Part shown: in pieces, positions 34,122 to 48,100 of the stretch
Numbering within the stretch: position 1 is the first letter of the stretch
Layout of the letters: each line of letters begins with the position of its first letter
Assembly: GCA_014898425.1 (NCBI GenBank)
Contig: RCSZ01000002.1
Span: 124,001 to 188,000 of the forward strand
Reading direction: 5' to 3'
From: Botryotinia globosa
Taxonomy: Eukaryota; Ascomycota; Leotiomycetes; Helotiales; Sclerotiniaceae
Length of the DNA stretch: 64,000 nucleotides
Made by a program: the position numbers and the translations under genes
Notes under the pieces: model-generated
What the model saw: the letters and a program-made list of their open reading frames with translations, nothing else
What the model was told of the DNA's origin: nothing
Databases searched by the model: none

Positions 34122-37072
34122 ATTTTGGGCTAGGCTTGGCGCTGGGCTGGGAGGTGTATTGATGCTAGTGTTAATTTTGGGGGTTTTAATTTTTCCCAGG
34201 CGAAAAGTGAGTCTTGATGTGAACAGGAGAAAAGGGAAGGGCAGCGAAGATCAATATCAGCCCGAAGAAAAAGAAGCGCGAAAGCAGAGAACAAGCGCGA
34301 CCAACAGCACAATAATAAACATTACCCTCTCGACCACCCGCACACAAATCTATACTTGAAACCCCCCAACAAAGTATTTGTGGTCTAATATCTAATCCAC
34401 AATCCACACACCACACGACTTTTTCGCATCCGATAATGAAATCTTCATCGCTTTCATCCATCTCCATATTTGACAAGTGTCATGTGTCATGTGTAGTTTA
34501 TATATCTTCCCTCTCCTCCCCTCCCCATTAACTAAGGAGACCAAAAACAAACAAACAGACGAATATTCTACGGAAAGAGAAGATTTCGGAATCTAAACGA
34601 CCAGGGTTCCCAAGTACCCAAGTACCAAAGTACCCAAGGTTCCCAAATTAGGAAAGTGGTGGTTGGTGTGGGATACCCGACATGTATGTACGATGTACTC
34701 CGTATGTGTGGAGTTCGGGATGTGTGGGAACGATGGATGGATGGATGGATGGATAGGAAGGGATGGGTTTGAGTTACCGATACGATACGATATGATTTGA
34801 TGCCGATGTTGTGATATTTTAGGCACATGTGAACCTGATAATTGAAATTCCGTGTAAAGGCCTACATATTTACTACAATAGCTATCCATTCTAAACATCT
34901 ATTCACTTCAGAAATCGAAGCCAAACAAAACAAAAAAAGATCTTTCCGACATCTTCAATACGTTTGATTGTCACACCCAGGACCCAGATAACAACAGAAT
35001 AAATCCCCAAATGATTTCTAAAAAAACACATAGAGGGGAAACGGCCCTTTTCCCCCTCCATTCTCGTCCCATCCCACCGCTCTCACCCCTTCCCCCAACT
35101 ATTCACGAGCATACGGAGTACAGTGGTGTGATGTTATGTTTTGTTGTACAGCATGCAAATTGGGGAAGCGGAAACGGCCCTTTTTCCTCACCTTTTCTCC
35201 CCATTCTCCTCTCACCCACTCCCCAACCTGTTCACAGCATCTTAATTCCGCAATGATCAGCAAGCACGAATACTAAATGGTAACTGAATATCGATTACCT
35301 TTGAGTAAAAGATACATCTGCGGAAAAAGGGTGGGTGCACTTGCACTGCGTATTTTAAATATATTTTGACTTCAATAACTATGGATAAAGACGACAAGAA
35401 TAACTTGGTCATCGAAACACGTGAATTCAGTTTTTGTTGCCCACCAGAACATCATACCATCGACTTGACGCAAATACTCGTTCCACATCTCGTCAACAAA
35501 TATGGGACGCGCCATCTTGTGATCTCGTGGCGCTAACATCATCCAGATCGTGAGATGATACATGGTTCCAACAAGATACAGCAAACCCACCTTATCTTAT
35601 AAATCCCACAGATTATTTCAAGCCAGTGAAGCTTTGAAATTATCCGACGAAGCCACCGGACACTTCACTCGATCCGACCAGACCGTCATAGCCAGCATGG
35701 CAACGAATTCGATTAATTCACGAAAATCAAGGAACGTCCAAGAGAAGAAAAGTAAACGAGATCCCAGCCCAGGAGTCCCAGTTGTGGAATATCCTATACC
35801 CACTAAATGGTGGATCGCTTCTAGGGTTCGCCCCACTTGCCGGATATCCATCTTCGATATATCATATATCCGATGAGCATCATTGCCTATGACGCTCACC
35901 TCCAGAGCCTCATTTTTGTTTGTGAGGTCTCGAAGCGTTTCGCAAGGAAAATCCCTTACCCTTATTCCTCACCCACATACAGGATTTATACGCTATACAG
36001 GACAACACTCGAGCAAGGAGTGTTTGATCAAATCGCTAAGCCGACGGGAGCGGCGAGAGCGGACCGCGAGATGATAAACACCAACCAATAGCTAATTGAT
36101 AAGCCACTCTGTAAGCTTTGCAGTAAACCATAAAACCCTTATTAGTAGCTGCTGTCGGTAAATGTCGTGCTTGGACATAATACAGAAATAGACCAATGTA
36201 TTATCTCCGGCATAGTCGCAAATTAGTAATGTCAAAACCTCACTTTCCTAGCGCAATGCACGAATCTTCCGATCAAGTATCGAAAAAGAATTGAATAATG
36301 CGTACAGCAGTCGATGCATCGTAAACAAGTGCTACAAATGCCAACTTTAGACCGTCAAAGTTTGCACATAACCACTTGGCGGCAGGCTCGAAAATACAAA
36401 GCCCGGACGCAAATTGTTCGTGTACCGGAAACCCCTAGACATCAGATCCTTCTAGTGACGTTCTAGCGTCATTCTAGCGCGTTGAGCAATCCACAAATGT
36501 GGACCCAGCCCTGTTGCAAAAAAATTGACGGGCTTCAATGCGAACAGTGAGTGTCGGTTTCAGTGAAGGACCGACCCTACAGCAAAATTTGATGATTTTC
36601 GACAGTGTAAAGTTGATAAAAATAGTCGTAATGAGCTACCCTCTGTTGCTTCAATCATGCCATGTGTGGCTTGATCGTAGACCATGCACCAAACTTCTTA
36701 CACACTTTTTAATTCCGTTGGCGAGGCGAGTCGGAAGGATGTGTGTTGGGATACCCAATGTTAATCTAGTGCCGGCTTCTTTGTGGGTCTGAACTAAAAG
36801 TCAAACTCGATATCAACAACGATTGAATCAGGCAGTCCACCAAAATATGGAACTCCAACTTGAAGTGTCGCCGAAATCTCTTCGCGCGGTTTTTCCTCGG
36901 TCTATGACGACATAGATCAATGGCAACACATACCGGCACGCAGGTCGATGATGACTTACCGGGAAAATGTGGTGCTCCAACAATTGGAAAGCATATTAAC
37001 GAGCCCGCTGTCTGGAGTCTCCTTATTTCCAAAGTTGAATAAATCTCCCCAAGTATCCCCTCACTCTCGAAA
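34122..37072. other. Intergenic, no firm gene
   Basis: Almost 3 kb. It includes a GGAT microsatellite (34731-34754) and repeated CCCAAGTA units near 34606-34640. At 35562-35876 a plus-strand frame of 104 codons (FQASEALKLSDEATGHFTRS, later PVVEYPIPTKWWIASRV) and opposing minus-strand frames overlap; neither shows a domain, so no gene is called. Confidence 0.45.
34731..34754. repeat. GGAT microsatellite
   Basis: About six GATG tetramers in a row. Confidence 0.95.
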
Positions 37073-38864
37073 ATGTCGACTTCCCAAAATCCTCACAACG
37101 AACCTCAAGAGTACGACATGGCAGACCTTCCAAAGCACAATGGGCCTCGACCCGTTCCCAACAATAAGGACAGTTCGAACTCTGAACTACCGGACTTGAA
37201 GCAAGAGGAAAATCGAACACCACCCGTTGGACGAGTAGCAGGAGGTTCTTTCTTAGAGTCGATGCGTGGTAGCGATAGCGAGAATGTTGAAGACGGTCCT
37301 CTGAAAGAAGTCACTATCGATATGCCAGAAACTCGCACTGAACTTATCACAAAAGATGGCGGGGAATATATTCTCCTTCATTTCGCCAATGGAGATCCAG
37401 AGAATCCATTCAACTGGCCCACAGGAAAGAAAGTATTCATCACAGTTTTGCTGTGTATGATGACCCTTTTCATCGGTTTGGCAACAACTGCATATAGTAG
37501 TGGAATCACATCAATGTGCGATGACTTTGGTGTTTCGACCGAATTAGGACAATTGGGACTCTTCTGTTTCAACATGGCTTGTGCACTCGCACCATTGTTC
37601 CTGGCACCTTTCTGCGAATTGGTCGGCAGAAAAATCATCTATACCGGCGCTTATGCAGGCTTCATCATCATCTTCATCGGATTGGCTCTCGGCAAAAATA
37701 TTGCAACAATTCTTGTCATGAGAACGTTGAGTAATCATCCCTTTCTCAAAGATAGCAATATACCATTACTAACAACTCATAGGCGGATTGTTTGGTTGTG
37801 TAGGCACCATTCTTGTGGGTGGAACCTTCAGTGATATGTATACACCAGATTCGAGAGCTGTTCCAATGGCATGTTTCGCCTATGTAGCTATTTTGGGAAC
37901 GGTTGGCGCGCCAATTTATGCCGGATTCATCGACGAAACCATTGGCTGGAGATGGATTGAGGGAATTCAAGGATTGGCAAACTTACCACTTCTCGCTGCA
38001 ATCCTTCTTTTCTTTCGTGAAACTAGAGGCGGTGTCGCATTGCACAAACGAGCCAAAGCTCTCCGAGCTGCAACAGGCGATGAAAGATACAAGGCTGAAA
38101 TGGATCTCGAGGCAAAGGATTTGAAGGAGATGCTTCACAATTCTTCTGTCAAGGCTGTCAAAATGCTTGCCACAGAGCCTGTCGTTTTCGCTTTCGGTTT
38201 ATGGATCGCTTTCGCCTGGTTCGTCACCTTCTTGTTCCTGTCGGTGATCCCAATTACCTTTCAAGAACATCACGGCTGGAATGAAGGTGTAGCTGGTCTG
38301 CCATACATTTCATTGTGTATTGGTGTGACTATCGCTTTCGGATTGAACTTCTTCCAGATCAAGAAGTACAAGTCAATCATGGCGGCCCATGACCAACACA
38401 TTGTTCCGGAATCTAGATTGTACGGTGCCATGTGTGGTGCTTGTTTCCTCCCAATCGGATTGTTCATCTACAGCTTCACCCAGTATGGCTTCATTACGTG
38501 GGTTGCACCAGCCATTGCACTCGCACCAATCTCCATGGGAATCTTCTTCATTTTCGAATCCACCTACAGTTACACTTCGGATTGTTATGGCGAAAATAGT
38601 TCCTCCGCTATTGCTGGACAGGGTTTGATGCGTAACGCCTTGGGAGCAGTGGCACCATTGTTTGCAAGCCAGTTCTTCCACAACGTCGGTAGCCAATATG
38701 CCGGTTTGATCCTCGCAATCGCTGGTACTGCCTTGACCTTCATTCCCTTCATCATGTTTAAGTATGGACATCTGTTACGAGCTCGATCCAAGCTTGCGAG
38801 TACGCAGAAGGGCGACGAAGAGCAAAAGAAGAAGACTGGTCTTTACACAGCTCCTTTCGTATGA
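37073..38864 (+). CDS. MFS transporter, DHA1 (drug:H+ antiporter) type
   Basis: Two exons, 37073-37730 and 37783-38864, joined by a 52-nt intron with a TACTAAC branch site; 579 residues. A cytoplasmic N-terminus of about 115 residues ends in the family motif DPENPFNWPTGKKVF. Twelve hydrophobic spans follow. Motif A after TM2 is CELVGRKIIYTGAY, motif C region GTVGAPIYAGFIDETIGWRW, and the post-TM6 loop is long and charged. Such proteins export drugs, polyamines or small metabolites across the plasma membrane. The substrate cannot be told. It is in tandem with a second DHA1 gene 2 kb downstream. Confidence 0.9.
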
Positions 38865-40081
38865 ATCAATTGATTCAGAGGAGGTTCTGATTTCGGACGA
38901 GTCGTGCAACGATTTTGGTCGGACCCTTTTCGTTGAACTGGCGGCAGATTCTATTCACAAGGGTGGTTGATTTCATCCGCGTTGTGTGTATGATTCCGAA
39001 CTGTCTCCGCAAGGTCAAAACCTCCCATCGCGGGTTACTCCGCAGTTTTAGTATTGTTTATTGTAGCATAGCATAGCATTGCGGGATAATGGTGTCAATG
39101 ACTGGGCGATCTGTGATCGAATTTATGAGGAATATCTGGGATTGGAAATATGCATCAGTCGGCGTTTATCATTTTGGGATATCATTGGAAAGAATCACAG
39201 TACGATACCAATGAAAAATATAACTTTGAATAATTCATGTACTATGGCTCCGCCTGCTCTGTATTCTCTCTTGTTCATTGTGACTTTGTTGCTCGACTGT
39301 ACCACTGCGTCGAATTGAATGCAATGCAGATTGATTTGGATGAAACTTGAGCCCAATTGATAACCCATGTAACCCATGATGATCGAGCTTCACATCATTG
39401 TCGCATCAGAAATCGTTATCGATTGGTACAGATGAATGTCGGAACATGCTTGTTGCACGTAAAAAGGTAAGAAATTCGAGGCGTTGTGTGATTTTATTAT
39501 TGTAGTTGAAAAGGTCTCAGCCAAAGGAAGACGACAAAGAAAACCTACGCCATGAACCTGATAGACAACGACGACAATCGAAAGAAACGCGTGTGAGGTT
39601 GAAAGTTGTTGTGAAGATTCTCCGAAGATCCTTTTCATCTGCCCTTCATCATATGAATCGCTTCTAATTATTCCTTTTAATGTTCGATACCAACTTCTGC
39701 ATCTGCAGGCTCTGTTATTTTTTGTTGTGGGGGGTGGGGTAAGGTTATCCGGGGTAAGATCTAGAAGGTCCACCATATTGAGACCGAGTTGAAAGAAAGC
39801 CTCATACAATCAGTAGGTAGGGCGGTAGCGATGCTTTATATCTCTAATCATAAATACAGTCAGACCTGGCTATTGCAACATATCCTTGATTGCCCCCAAA
39901 GAATTTTCATGGGGAATTGCCCCAAAACAGGCAGTCCCCGCCATTTGTGGATCTTTTCGTCGGTAAATGGTGGCACGGGGGGATTCCATTCTCTCTCGTA
40001 AGTCTTGTGCATCGATATGACCATCCATCGATGACCAAAATGTTACTAACATGCTATTTCGGGACAGTTTGGAAAAAGAAG
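38865..40081. other. Intergenic, no gene recognised
   Basis: About 1.2 kb. The 3' UTR of the first MFS gene, then short overlapping frames on both strands with no domain. Confidence 0.5.
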
Positions 40082-40717
40082 TCATTCGTCCCGGGTACTT
40101 GCACCTTTGTGAGCGAAGTCGTGGTGGGTGGGTGATATAGATGATGGGTGAGATGACACATAACATTCATCGTCGACTTCATCGGAATAACCTCCATCGT
40201 CCGATGCATCAATTTCAAGCGAATGAGTGCGACATGTTGAACCGGCCAGTGCTTGGAGACTTGCTGGACCATTCCTATCAACCACCACACGTGTGATCCA
40301 TGAGGGTGGCTTCATCGGTGAGTTGATCGTATCGAATATCTCTCCGATAAGTCTTTCAATTTCATGAGCAATTTCATGAGGGATGGACTATCTCAACCAA
40401 AATTGATCGACAGTCATAGGTTGCAGATGACATTGATCATGGAATAAATCCACGTTTGGTGTGCCATGGATTGATAATATCCCGCAAATACGATCTTTCA
40501 TTGAAGAAAACCTTGGAACTTCTGATCTTGACGAAGCATCTGTCAGTTTTTGATCGACCATGGAAGATTTTCTTAAGGTTTGGGATCTCGATGTCGACCA
40601 AACATGCCAGATTGGGCAAGTTGTGCCTTCCATTCTGGAAGAATTTGAGAAGACGATCAGAGTTTACAGCTCCGTCATCGGAATCTGAATTTATCTGCTC
40701 ATTGTCGACTGTCTCTT
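40082..40717 (-). pseudogene. Relic of an unrecognised gene
   Basis: From 40715 leftwards a minus-strand frame reads NEQINSDSDDGAVNSDRLLK, then ACLVDIEIPNLKKIFHGRSK and RSYLRDIINPWHTKRGFIP up to TGA 40437-40439, continuing SMSSATYDCRSILVEIVHPS. A second frame then carries on as HEIAHEIERLIGEIFDTINS and PPSWITRVVVDRNGPASLQA, with an acidic stretch DASDDGGYSDEVDDE, to a stop at 40082. The switch coincides with a perfect 12-bp tandem duplication (40357-40380). No start codon or family was identified. Confidence 0.35.
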
Positions 40718-40836
40718 ACTTATAACACCGGGTGTCTTCCCCTTCGACTGATTCTCTTCGTTGTATTCAGCGACCTTGCTGATTCAAGCAATTGTCATCT
40801 TCTCCTGTCGCTTCCAATAATCATTGTGCGATCAAA

Positions 40837-42587
40837 ATGGATGAGAGAAAAAGCAGCCAAGGTACTTCATTTTCTGACGAATTAAATGAGAAACCACAAC
40901 CTCAATGTTGTTTGAGATGGGAGAGATATTCATATGCACCACAACGTCCTCGAGGCACTTCGATTATTCTGAAAGACGATGAGAATGCTCGTAACTGGTC
41001 TTCCGCTATCAAATACGCAATTTCCATTTCGGTTCTATACACAGCATTTGCAGCGTGAGCTCTCACATACCCTTACAAATACCCACGTGCTCATCATATG
41101 ACAGAACTTTTGGTAATTCAACCTACACGGGAGGTATGCCAGGTGTTGTTACATCTTTCGGAATTTCAAAAACAATGGCCACTATTCCGATATCATGTTA
41201 CTCTGCGGGCCTTGGTATCGGGGCATTATTTTCAACGGCATTTTCTGAAGTTTTCGGTAGGCGAATAGTATACAGAGTTACTGCACCACTAGCATTGATC
41301 TTTACTCTTTTGGGAGGATGTGCTACAAACTTTGCCACAATTGCCATCGCCCGAACACTCGCTGGTCTTTTTGCATCTCCTTGCCTGACAGTTGGTGGAG
41401 GAATCATAAGTGATGTATGGAATATTAGTCTCGAGAAAACTGGAACTACATTTGCTGCTTTGTTCGTACTGTTTGTAGTTGGTGGTACCCGTAAGTATAA
41501 ATTACCCTTGAATTTTGCACTCCCACGATGTGAAGTTCTCCTGACTTCTCACATGACCTTCATTCCTAACTCATCAATGTGACAGAGACCGGGCCTATGG
41601 TCAGTGCAGCAATAATAACAAATCATTCCTGGCGATGGGAATTCTGGGTGTCGGCGATACTTTTCAGCGGCTCTACAATTTTCGCCTATTTACTTCCCGA
41701 GACATATCAACCACAGATACTACGCCGCCGAGCAGAAGCAAGAATGGGTGTCATAACTACCAGGGCAACACTCACAAGACTTGTCCTTACCTCACTCGGA
41801 AGACCTTTACACATGTTACTCGTCGAACCTACAGTCTTTCCAACTGGTCTAGTAATGGCAATCACACAATCTGTGGTCTTTTCCTACCTCGTATCGTATG
41901 CTAACCTGTTTGAAAAAACATACCAACAAACACCATATGAGGTCGGAATGGCATTTTGTCCTTTGATTATTGGAAGTGTGACTGCACTCCCGACTATTGC
42001 CATCTTTGATCGATTGTTTTATCGAAAACCACGAAACGAAGCAATTAGAACTGGGACCAAGGTTGCACCAGAGAAACGTTTATATCCAGCCATGTTAGGG
42101 TCTATCACACTTCCCATCTCTTTATTTTGGTAAGAAGACGACTCTACTCCATTCATCTTTTCACATTACTGACAACTTGATTAGGCTCGCATGGACAGGT
42201 CGCGTAGATATTCCCTCAATTATACCAATTCTATCTGGTGGGCTATTCGGTTTCTCATTTGTTCTCACCATGGTACGTCTTTCAATCCGATGTAGAGGTA
42301 CTCAAGCAGAAGCTGACGCTACATTTCATTAGCTATGCCTCCCGGTATATCATAGTGACTTCTACACTTCTCACTATAGTGCATCAATGTTAGCCGCCTT
42401 AACATTCATGCGCTTCTTTGTCTCGGCTTGTTTCCCTCTCATAACGCCAACAATTCTCGACAAACTCGGCTTCACGTGGGCGACATCAATGCTAGGCTTT
42501 ATCACTGTATCTTTGATACCGATTCCTTGGATCTTGTATAGGTTCGGTCCCTTCTTAAGAACTAAGAGTCAATACATAAAGGCATGA
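40837..42587 (+). CDS. MFS transporter, DHA1 / polyamine-exporter-like
   Basis: Exons 40837-41054, 41105-41490, 41586-42129, 42185-42272, 42333-42587; 1,491 nt, 496 residues. The ATG at 40837 is the first in frame (MDERKSSQGTSFSDELNEKP). The pre-TM1 motif DDENARNWSSAIKYAISISV is typical of TPO1-like transporters, and motif A is SEVFGRRIVYRVTAPLALIF. After TM5, NHSWRWEFWVSAI and LPETYQPQILRRRAEARMG are present, as in the family. Late spans include GGLFGFSFVLTM and the YHSDFYTSHYSASMLAALTF block. It has no long N-terminal extension, unlike the upstream DHA1 gene. Confidence 0.9.
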
Positions 42588-43104
42588 TTGAAGATTTGTG
42601 GCATCGTGATGGCATCTCAACTACCCTTTATGTCTTATATATAGGCGGATTGATGGATTGACTTTCTTCGACATCATAATTAGTAATAGTACATATTCAA
42701 TAATTCTTATAATATATTCAAATCTCGATTTTAATCACGTACTCTAGCATATGCTTTGCGAGTTCATAAGAAATGCATACATATCCCTTTCCCAGAACTC
42801 AATTCCAAAATTGAAGAACATGGTAACTTTTCTCCTCCACATCTCTCCCAACTCAACACCATCCCACACATCTATCTCCATAATTAACACTCCCCCCATC
42901 TAAAACCACCAACAGCTCCGGATCCAAAATGCTCGATTCAACGTCCCACCCAAACTACTCACGTGACGCGTATCAAATCTCGGCCAACGGAAAATCAATC
43001 CACGTCAAATGTCCGTGCGCTTAAGTTATAGGCACGTGATTGGTAGGGACTTCCATGGAGGAGTTTGCTTGACTAGATAGGTAGGTACCTAGTTGCTTTA
43101 TGCT

Positions 43105-43152
43105 TTTTTTGTACGCTTTTTTGTACGCTTTTTTGTACGCTTTTTTGTACGC
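43105..43152. repeat. 12-bp tandem repeat, 4 perfect copies
   Basis: TTTTTTGTACGC repeated four times without a mismatch. Confidence 0.97.
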
Positions 43153-43316
43153 TTCATGCTTAGGTCTTCTTTACTGGGATTGATTATAGCTAGTAGCTAG
43201 TAGCTAGGAGAATCTTTAAGTGTGGTGGTTGGATTTAAAATCTTTTTGTGGGGGATGGGGGGGTGTTGTTTGTTGTGTGTTGTGCATTGTGGATGTATTG
43301 TGGATTTATTGTTTTG

Positions 43317-43376
43317 GGTTTGGATGGGGGTTTGGATGGAGGTTTGGATGGAGGTTTGGATGGAGGTTTGGATGGG
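43317..43376. repeat. 12-bp tandem repeat, 5 copies
   Basis: GGTTTGGATGGA in five adjacent units; the outer two units end in G instead of A. Because 12 is a multiple of 3, several frames stay open across it. Confidence 0.97.
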
Positions 43377-45156
43377 GGTTTGGGGAAGGGTTGGGGGAGG
43401 AGAGGAGAGAAAGAGAATTTGTAGATTTATGGGGCCGAGTGGGAGGAGGAAGAATAGGAAGGGGAGAATAGAGGACTCGTGAAATCGAGAGGGGAGAAGG
43501 AGGACAAAAAGGTATGGGTTTCCTGATGTCTACTATCTTGACAGACCGGGAAGATGGAGCTGTGTGTAGTGATTGTATGTATATGGCTGACAGGCTTTGG
43601 GGCTAGGGGGGGCTTGTATGTTTGTATACAAGATGACTGAAGGTGGAGAGTAGAGAGAGAAGAGGAGAGGGGAGAATGATAATCTTCTTGCTGTATAAAA
43701 TCTTGGAAGTGTGAGAGGGAGGCTTGTATGTACTGTGTCTGCATGGGCTTGAATAGTTCTGAAGATGCTTATAGATATGTAAGATCATTGAAGGGGAGGG
43801 AAGGAGAGAAGCATATGTGGGTATGATGAGAAGAGTGCGGATGGTGGTAGAATGATTGTGCTTTCTTTTTGGGTATCTTGGGGGTTTTGATAGATTCGGC
43901 AAAGTTCTTGAAGCTACGACGTTCCTGTCCTGGTTTGTTTTAAGAAGGTCCATTTCTTATAAACCATGTTGTTGGAGGTCTTTGGAGAGAGTTAAGTATG
44001 GTTGGTGGCTAGGGGGAAATAGATGAGATGTGTAGTAGCGTGGAGAAGGTAAGTGGGTGTAAGAAGCGGATTTGATATGAAAGGTTGAAATTGCCGGGGG
44101 ATTTGTGTTTGATGATCGGGTTAATACTGGTGAGTCTGAGGTTGATGAGAATAATGCTGATAATATTTGCAGGTGTGAATGAATGTATGATGGTCTGCTA
44201 CATTGCTGATGACAATCACTACTGACATGGTGATTGTTAGCTCCTGTTGTAGGATAGGATCCCAAAGTATTTGATAGTTGTCATTACAAGCTAACATATC
44301 AAACCAGAAGTTTGCAAATGTTAAGGAATTAGCTGTTGACAATAAGCACTGTGTTTTCTTTGGCTATCAGAATTCTGACAAACATGACACATACAGGAGC
44401 TTGTATTTCTCAACCTTTGATCAAGCAGGAATCAACTATTGGTATTTCAATTTGCCCATCAACTATTCAGGATACTATAAGTGTCTGTTATCCAAGTTGT
44501 CAACAAGTAAATGGATCTGAGGTCTGCATATATATGATATATAGAACTCAAGATCATTGGATGGGAGTCAATCAGGGATAAGCATAAATTCACACAATGT
44601 ATTTCTGCTCATATCTCTTCTTATTCGCTCGTGAGAAGCGTTGGAATGATTAGAAGGGGGTAAACAAATCTTTGACCAATAATTTTGAAGGTCAATGAAG
44701 TGCAACCCATAATTCAAGGGGTTCGAATTTTTGGGTAAGCAAGAAAAACTCAACACTTCAAAGGTATTCACTGGCTTGGCTTAGTATATATCAATACAAG
44801 GGATGAACATACTTGACAAAACCAAGTCTTTCACATCACTTTCTCAAACATCTATTGCCTTAGCCAGTGAATACTTCGAGGGCTACCTAGGTAGATAATG
44901 TCATGGAAACAAGATCGGAGGACCCGAGCTTTAGCCGACTATTCTTCCATCCCACCGTCGCAAAAGCTCAGTTTATTCTGTCAACAACAAAGACACTTGC
45001 TTATTCCAAAAGCTCTTAAACATCAATTTGTATTTTATTACCAATTTCCCTTAATAGGGCGTTGCGAAGCTTTCAAATTTGGCACATTATATTCACAATT
45101 TTGTATCGACATTTCCTGGCATTTGCTACAACACACTGTTTTGTAACATATCTATC

Positions 45157-48100
45157 ATGGCTATCTCCAAGCAACAAGAGGAAGTCATTGCTAAGATAGT
45201 TTCATATAATCCAGCTACTTGGGTTCTTGCCTGTCAATCTGAGGTCCTTGAGATTCTAGAGAAAGATCGAGCTGAATTCGGGAAAATATTACTTGAAGCA
45301 ATGGACCTTTACAAGTCCAAAGTTCAAAATGTCATCCCGATTTTGAAGAGAGGACCAAACCTCAACCCAGAGGTCAACATGCGCGCTTGGGCTATGATGC
45401 ATGCCAGATTTCTTGCTCGTTTGTTCATTAAACATGTACGTAAGGTTGTACGTTTACGATCCGACGAATACTGACAGCTTTTCAATAGCCAACATTGTGC
45501 GAGCGATTGTGCGTCAAGCTATCTAAAGAGACATACAACGCAGGTTGGAAATGCCATGTTAGGAAGTTCAGGGACATAGAAAAGCACAAGAATGAGATAG
45601 AGGAACAGGTTGAGGCTGCTTGTCGAGAGAGTCAGTTATTTTTCAGTACTCATTCAGGATACAATTTCGTTATCACAAACCACAGTAACTATAGCCGTGA
45701 CTCTGAGTCAAAAGCGCAAAGTTATGCTCGATTTGAAGTGCAAAGTCGCGAAGCAGCTGCGCAATCTTTGTTAGCTTTATCTCAGAGTGGTTCGTTACTA
45801 GCCACGGGATCTGTTAATAAGCACAGGTGCTAACCTCTCTTCTTTAGTTCAAACTCGATATAATTATGAGTCTACCTCTTCGAGTCAATTACCACCTCCT
45901 CAATTTGCGCCGCTTGAAGTTCACGGTAGCAATGAGCAAACGACAACTTTCAACTCCAAATCTCACACTGGCGAACGACACCCCAAGCACGTGAGATTTG
46001 CCCTCGCCCTCGAGAAGAGCGTCGCTGCTGAGCTTGAGTCTATCAGTAGAATGGATATGAGCTCCTTCTATCCCAATCCTCAAGAAAAAGCTCAAAAGTT
46101 GCAGCTGGAACTCAATCTTCAGGCGCAGATAGCTTCTCAAGATGATGATTTATACGGTGTTAGTGACGACGAACGTGATCGACCCACGAGCGCAACGAAG
46201 TTTTCGAACAAGGCTGCAACTCTTAACCGTAGTCTTAAGATCGAAGACCTTCTTGAAAACGAAAACTCCTCTCTTGCAGAGTCTGTCGATGGGGATAACG
46301 ATGAACGTTTTTCCCTTCGTGAGATGATTGATGCTATGGAGTTCGTTGCAGAGCACCCATGGATCTGCGAGCATTTATTGGTCGACCATGTCTGGGATGA
46401 GTACAAGCTCTTTCATGAGTACAATACGGAGGCGCTGAAGGTAGCAGAGGAAGAGATTGAAGAATTGAACAGGGCTGCTGCAAATGAAGCTACACCCTCT
46501 TCACAAAAGGGGAAAGAAGTTGGCTTATCAACCACCTCTGTACATCGCACACGCAGTACGTGCCAGACGTCCTATTCGCCCAGCGTACCTCCATCTCGTC
46601 TTGTATCTTCACCTCGTTCTACACTGTTTGTGAATCAAGCAGGCTCAACAGATGAGGCTTATGCAAATAAAATGACTGCTGCTGAGGAGGAACAGGCGAT
46701 TAATGCTGCTTCCAAAGCTGGATTTGCGAATCGCAACTTTCAACTCCAAGTTGCTACGGTCTATCGTGCATTGGGAGTGGTTCCGACAGCTACAGGGCCA
46801 GTTCCTTCCAACCATCCAACTATCAATCGTGTTCAATCATCTGAGAGCTCTGCTCCTGCCAACAATGCAGCACCACCCCGAGACAAATCATACGATAGAT
46901 CTACTTCTGACTACAATCGTCCTACACGTCATTCCCAGTCATCGACGGGTCGATACAAGACGACCAGTCCTGTTGTCGGTGGCGATACCATCATTGTCGA
47001 TACATCTTCACTTGTGCCCGCCCACGTTTATTCTGTTCCTGATCACAACGTGCCTCCACGTCGTGGTCGATCATCTGAAGAATTAATTCCCGCTTATGCT
47101 GCACCTAAGCGACGTTCTCAATCAACCGTCGGACAAGCAAGCGTGGATCATAGTATTGATGCAAACCCTTCAACCAGCTCTGATAGAGCAAAGAAGAACC
47201 TCGCTCCTACTGTGAATCGGGCCCAAATGCGTGAACAGCTGCAGATCGCTGCTGTCTACCAATCACTCGGACGCCAAAACGAGAGATCTTCTGGAAATTT
47301 CGGAAATTTCGGAAATGATGGAACTAGAGTCGAAATGAATGCAGAAGTACAAGAAGTTCCAGCCGCAGTCGATGCTGTCAACCCCGAAAAATTACGTCGT
47401 AGATGGGATGCTGATCTATACAACAAACCCCATGATCGTCGTATGCCATCCTTTGCACCTCAAGAAAACGTGCCGGCAACATTTACTCCAGATCGATTCC
47501 TTAACATGCATGGACGAACTGGTGCGCCCGGTAACTTCGGATTCAACCCTTTTGCGAATCAGAACATGAATTTCGGCCCTCGTGTAGCAAAACATCGTCG
47601 TACCGCTACTTCCACCGGTCAAGACCAAAGAAGCTTTGCTGCTGGCCAAACTCAAAACGAGCAGGAAATGGGATTTGCAAGAGTTGACTTCTCTGGTCCT
47701 GGATATCGCAGTTTGAATCATCGGATTCCTGAGATGTATGGTCCATCTCAACCTACTGCAGCTCTTGATAATCCGCGAGAGGATTTCTGGATCAATCGCG
47801 GTAGTTATGGTGACTTTGAACCGACTGGCATGGGTCTAAATATGGATTTAAACATGGATCCAAATCCAGATTCTGTTCCAACTCCTCATCTGAATGTCAT
47901 CCACGGATCAAATAATTTTGCTGATTTCAGAGGCAACTACAATTTTGATTTCAATGGTGAGAATATGTCTTTCTCCGGTCCCAGGAGATCCTCTCATCAA
48001 CTCGGAGCTTTCAATCCCGATGCTAATTCCTCTGGCTTCGGTGGTATGAAACAACCTTTCGGCACTGTCAATGAAAGCATCGATGGTGTAAATCAAACAC

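Larger units (their letters stand above)
42588..45156. other. Intergenic with 12-bp tandem arrays
   Basis: About 2.6 kb. It holds two 12-bp tandem repeats (listed separately) and a G-rich minisatellite zone at about 43230-43480. Open frames in this zone repeat Trp-Met-Glu-Val or Gly-Trp-Arg-Phe and are not genes. A plus-strand frame at 44278-44520 and another overlapping at 44336-44581 show no domain. Confidence 0.5.

Noticed and set aside
35562..35899. Overlapping frames on both strands of about 95-105 codons
   Set aside because: Both look moderately protein-like, neither has a domain, and they cannot both be coding; left uncalled.
43220..43482. Frames with repeated WMEV / GWRF units
   Set aside because: Direct translation of the 12-bp GGTTTGGATGGA array; not a repeat protein.
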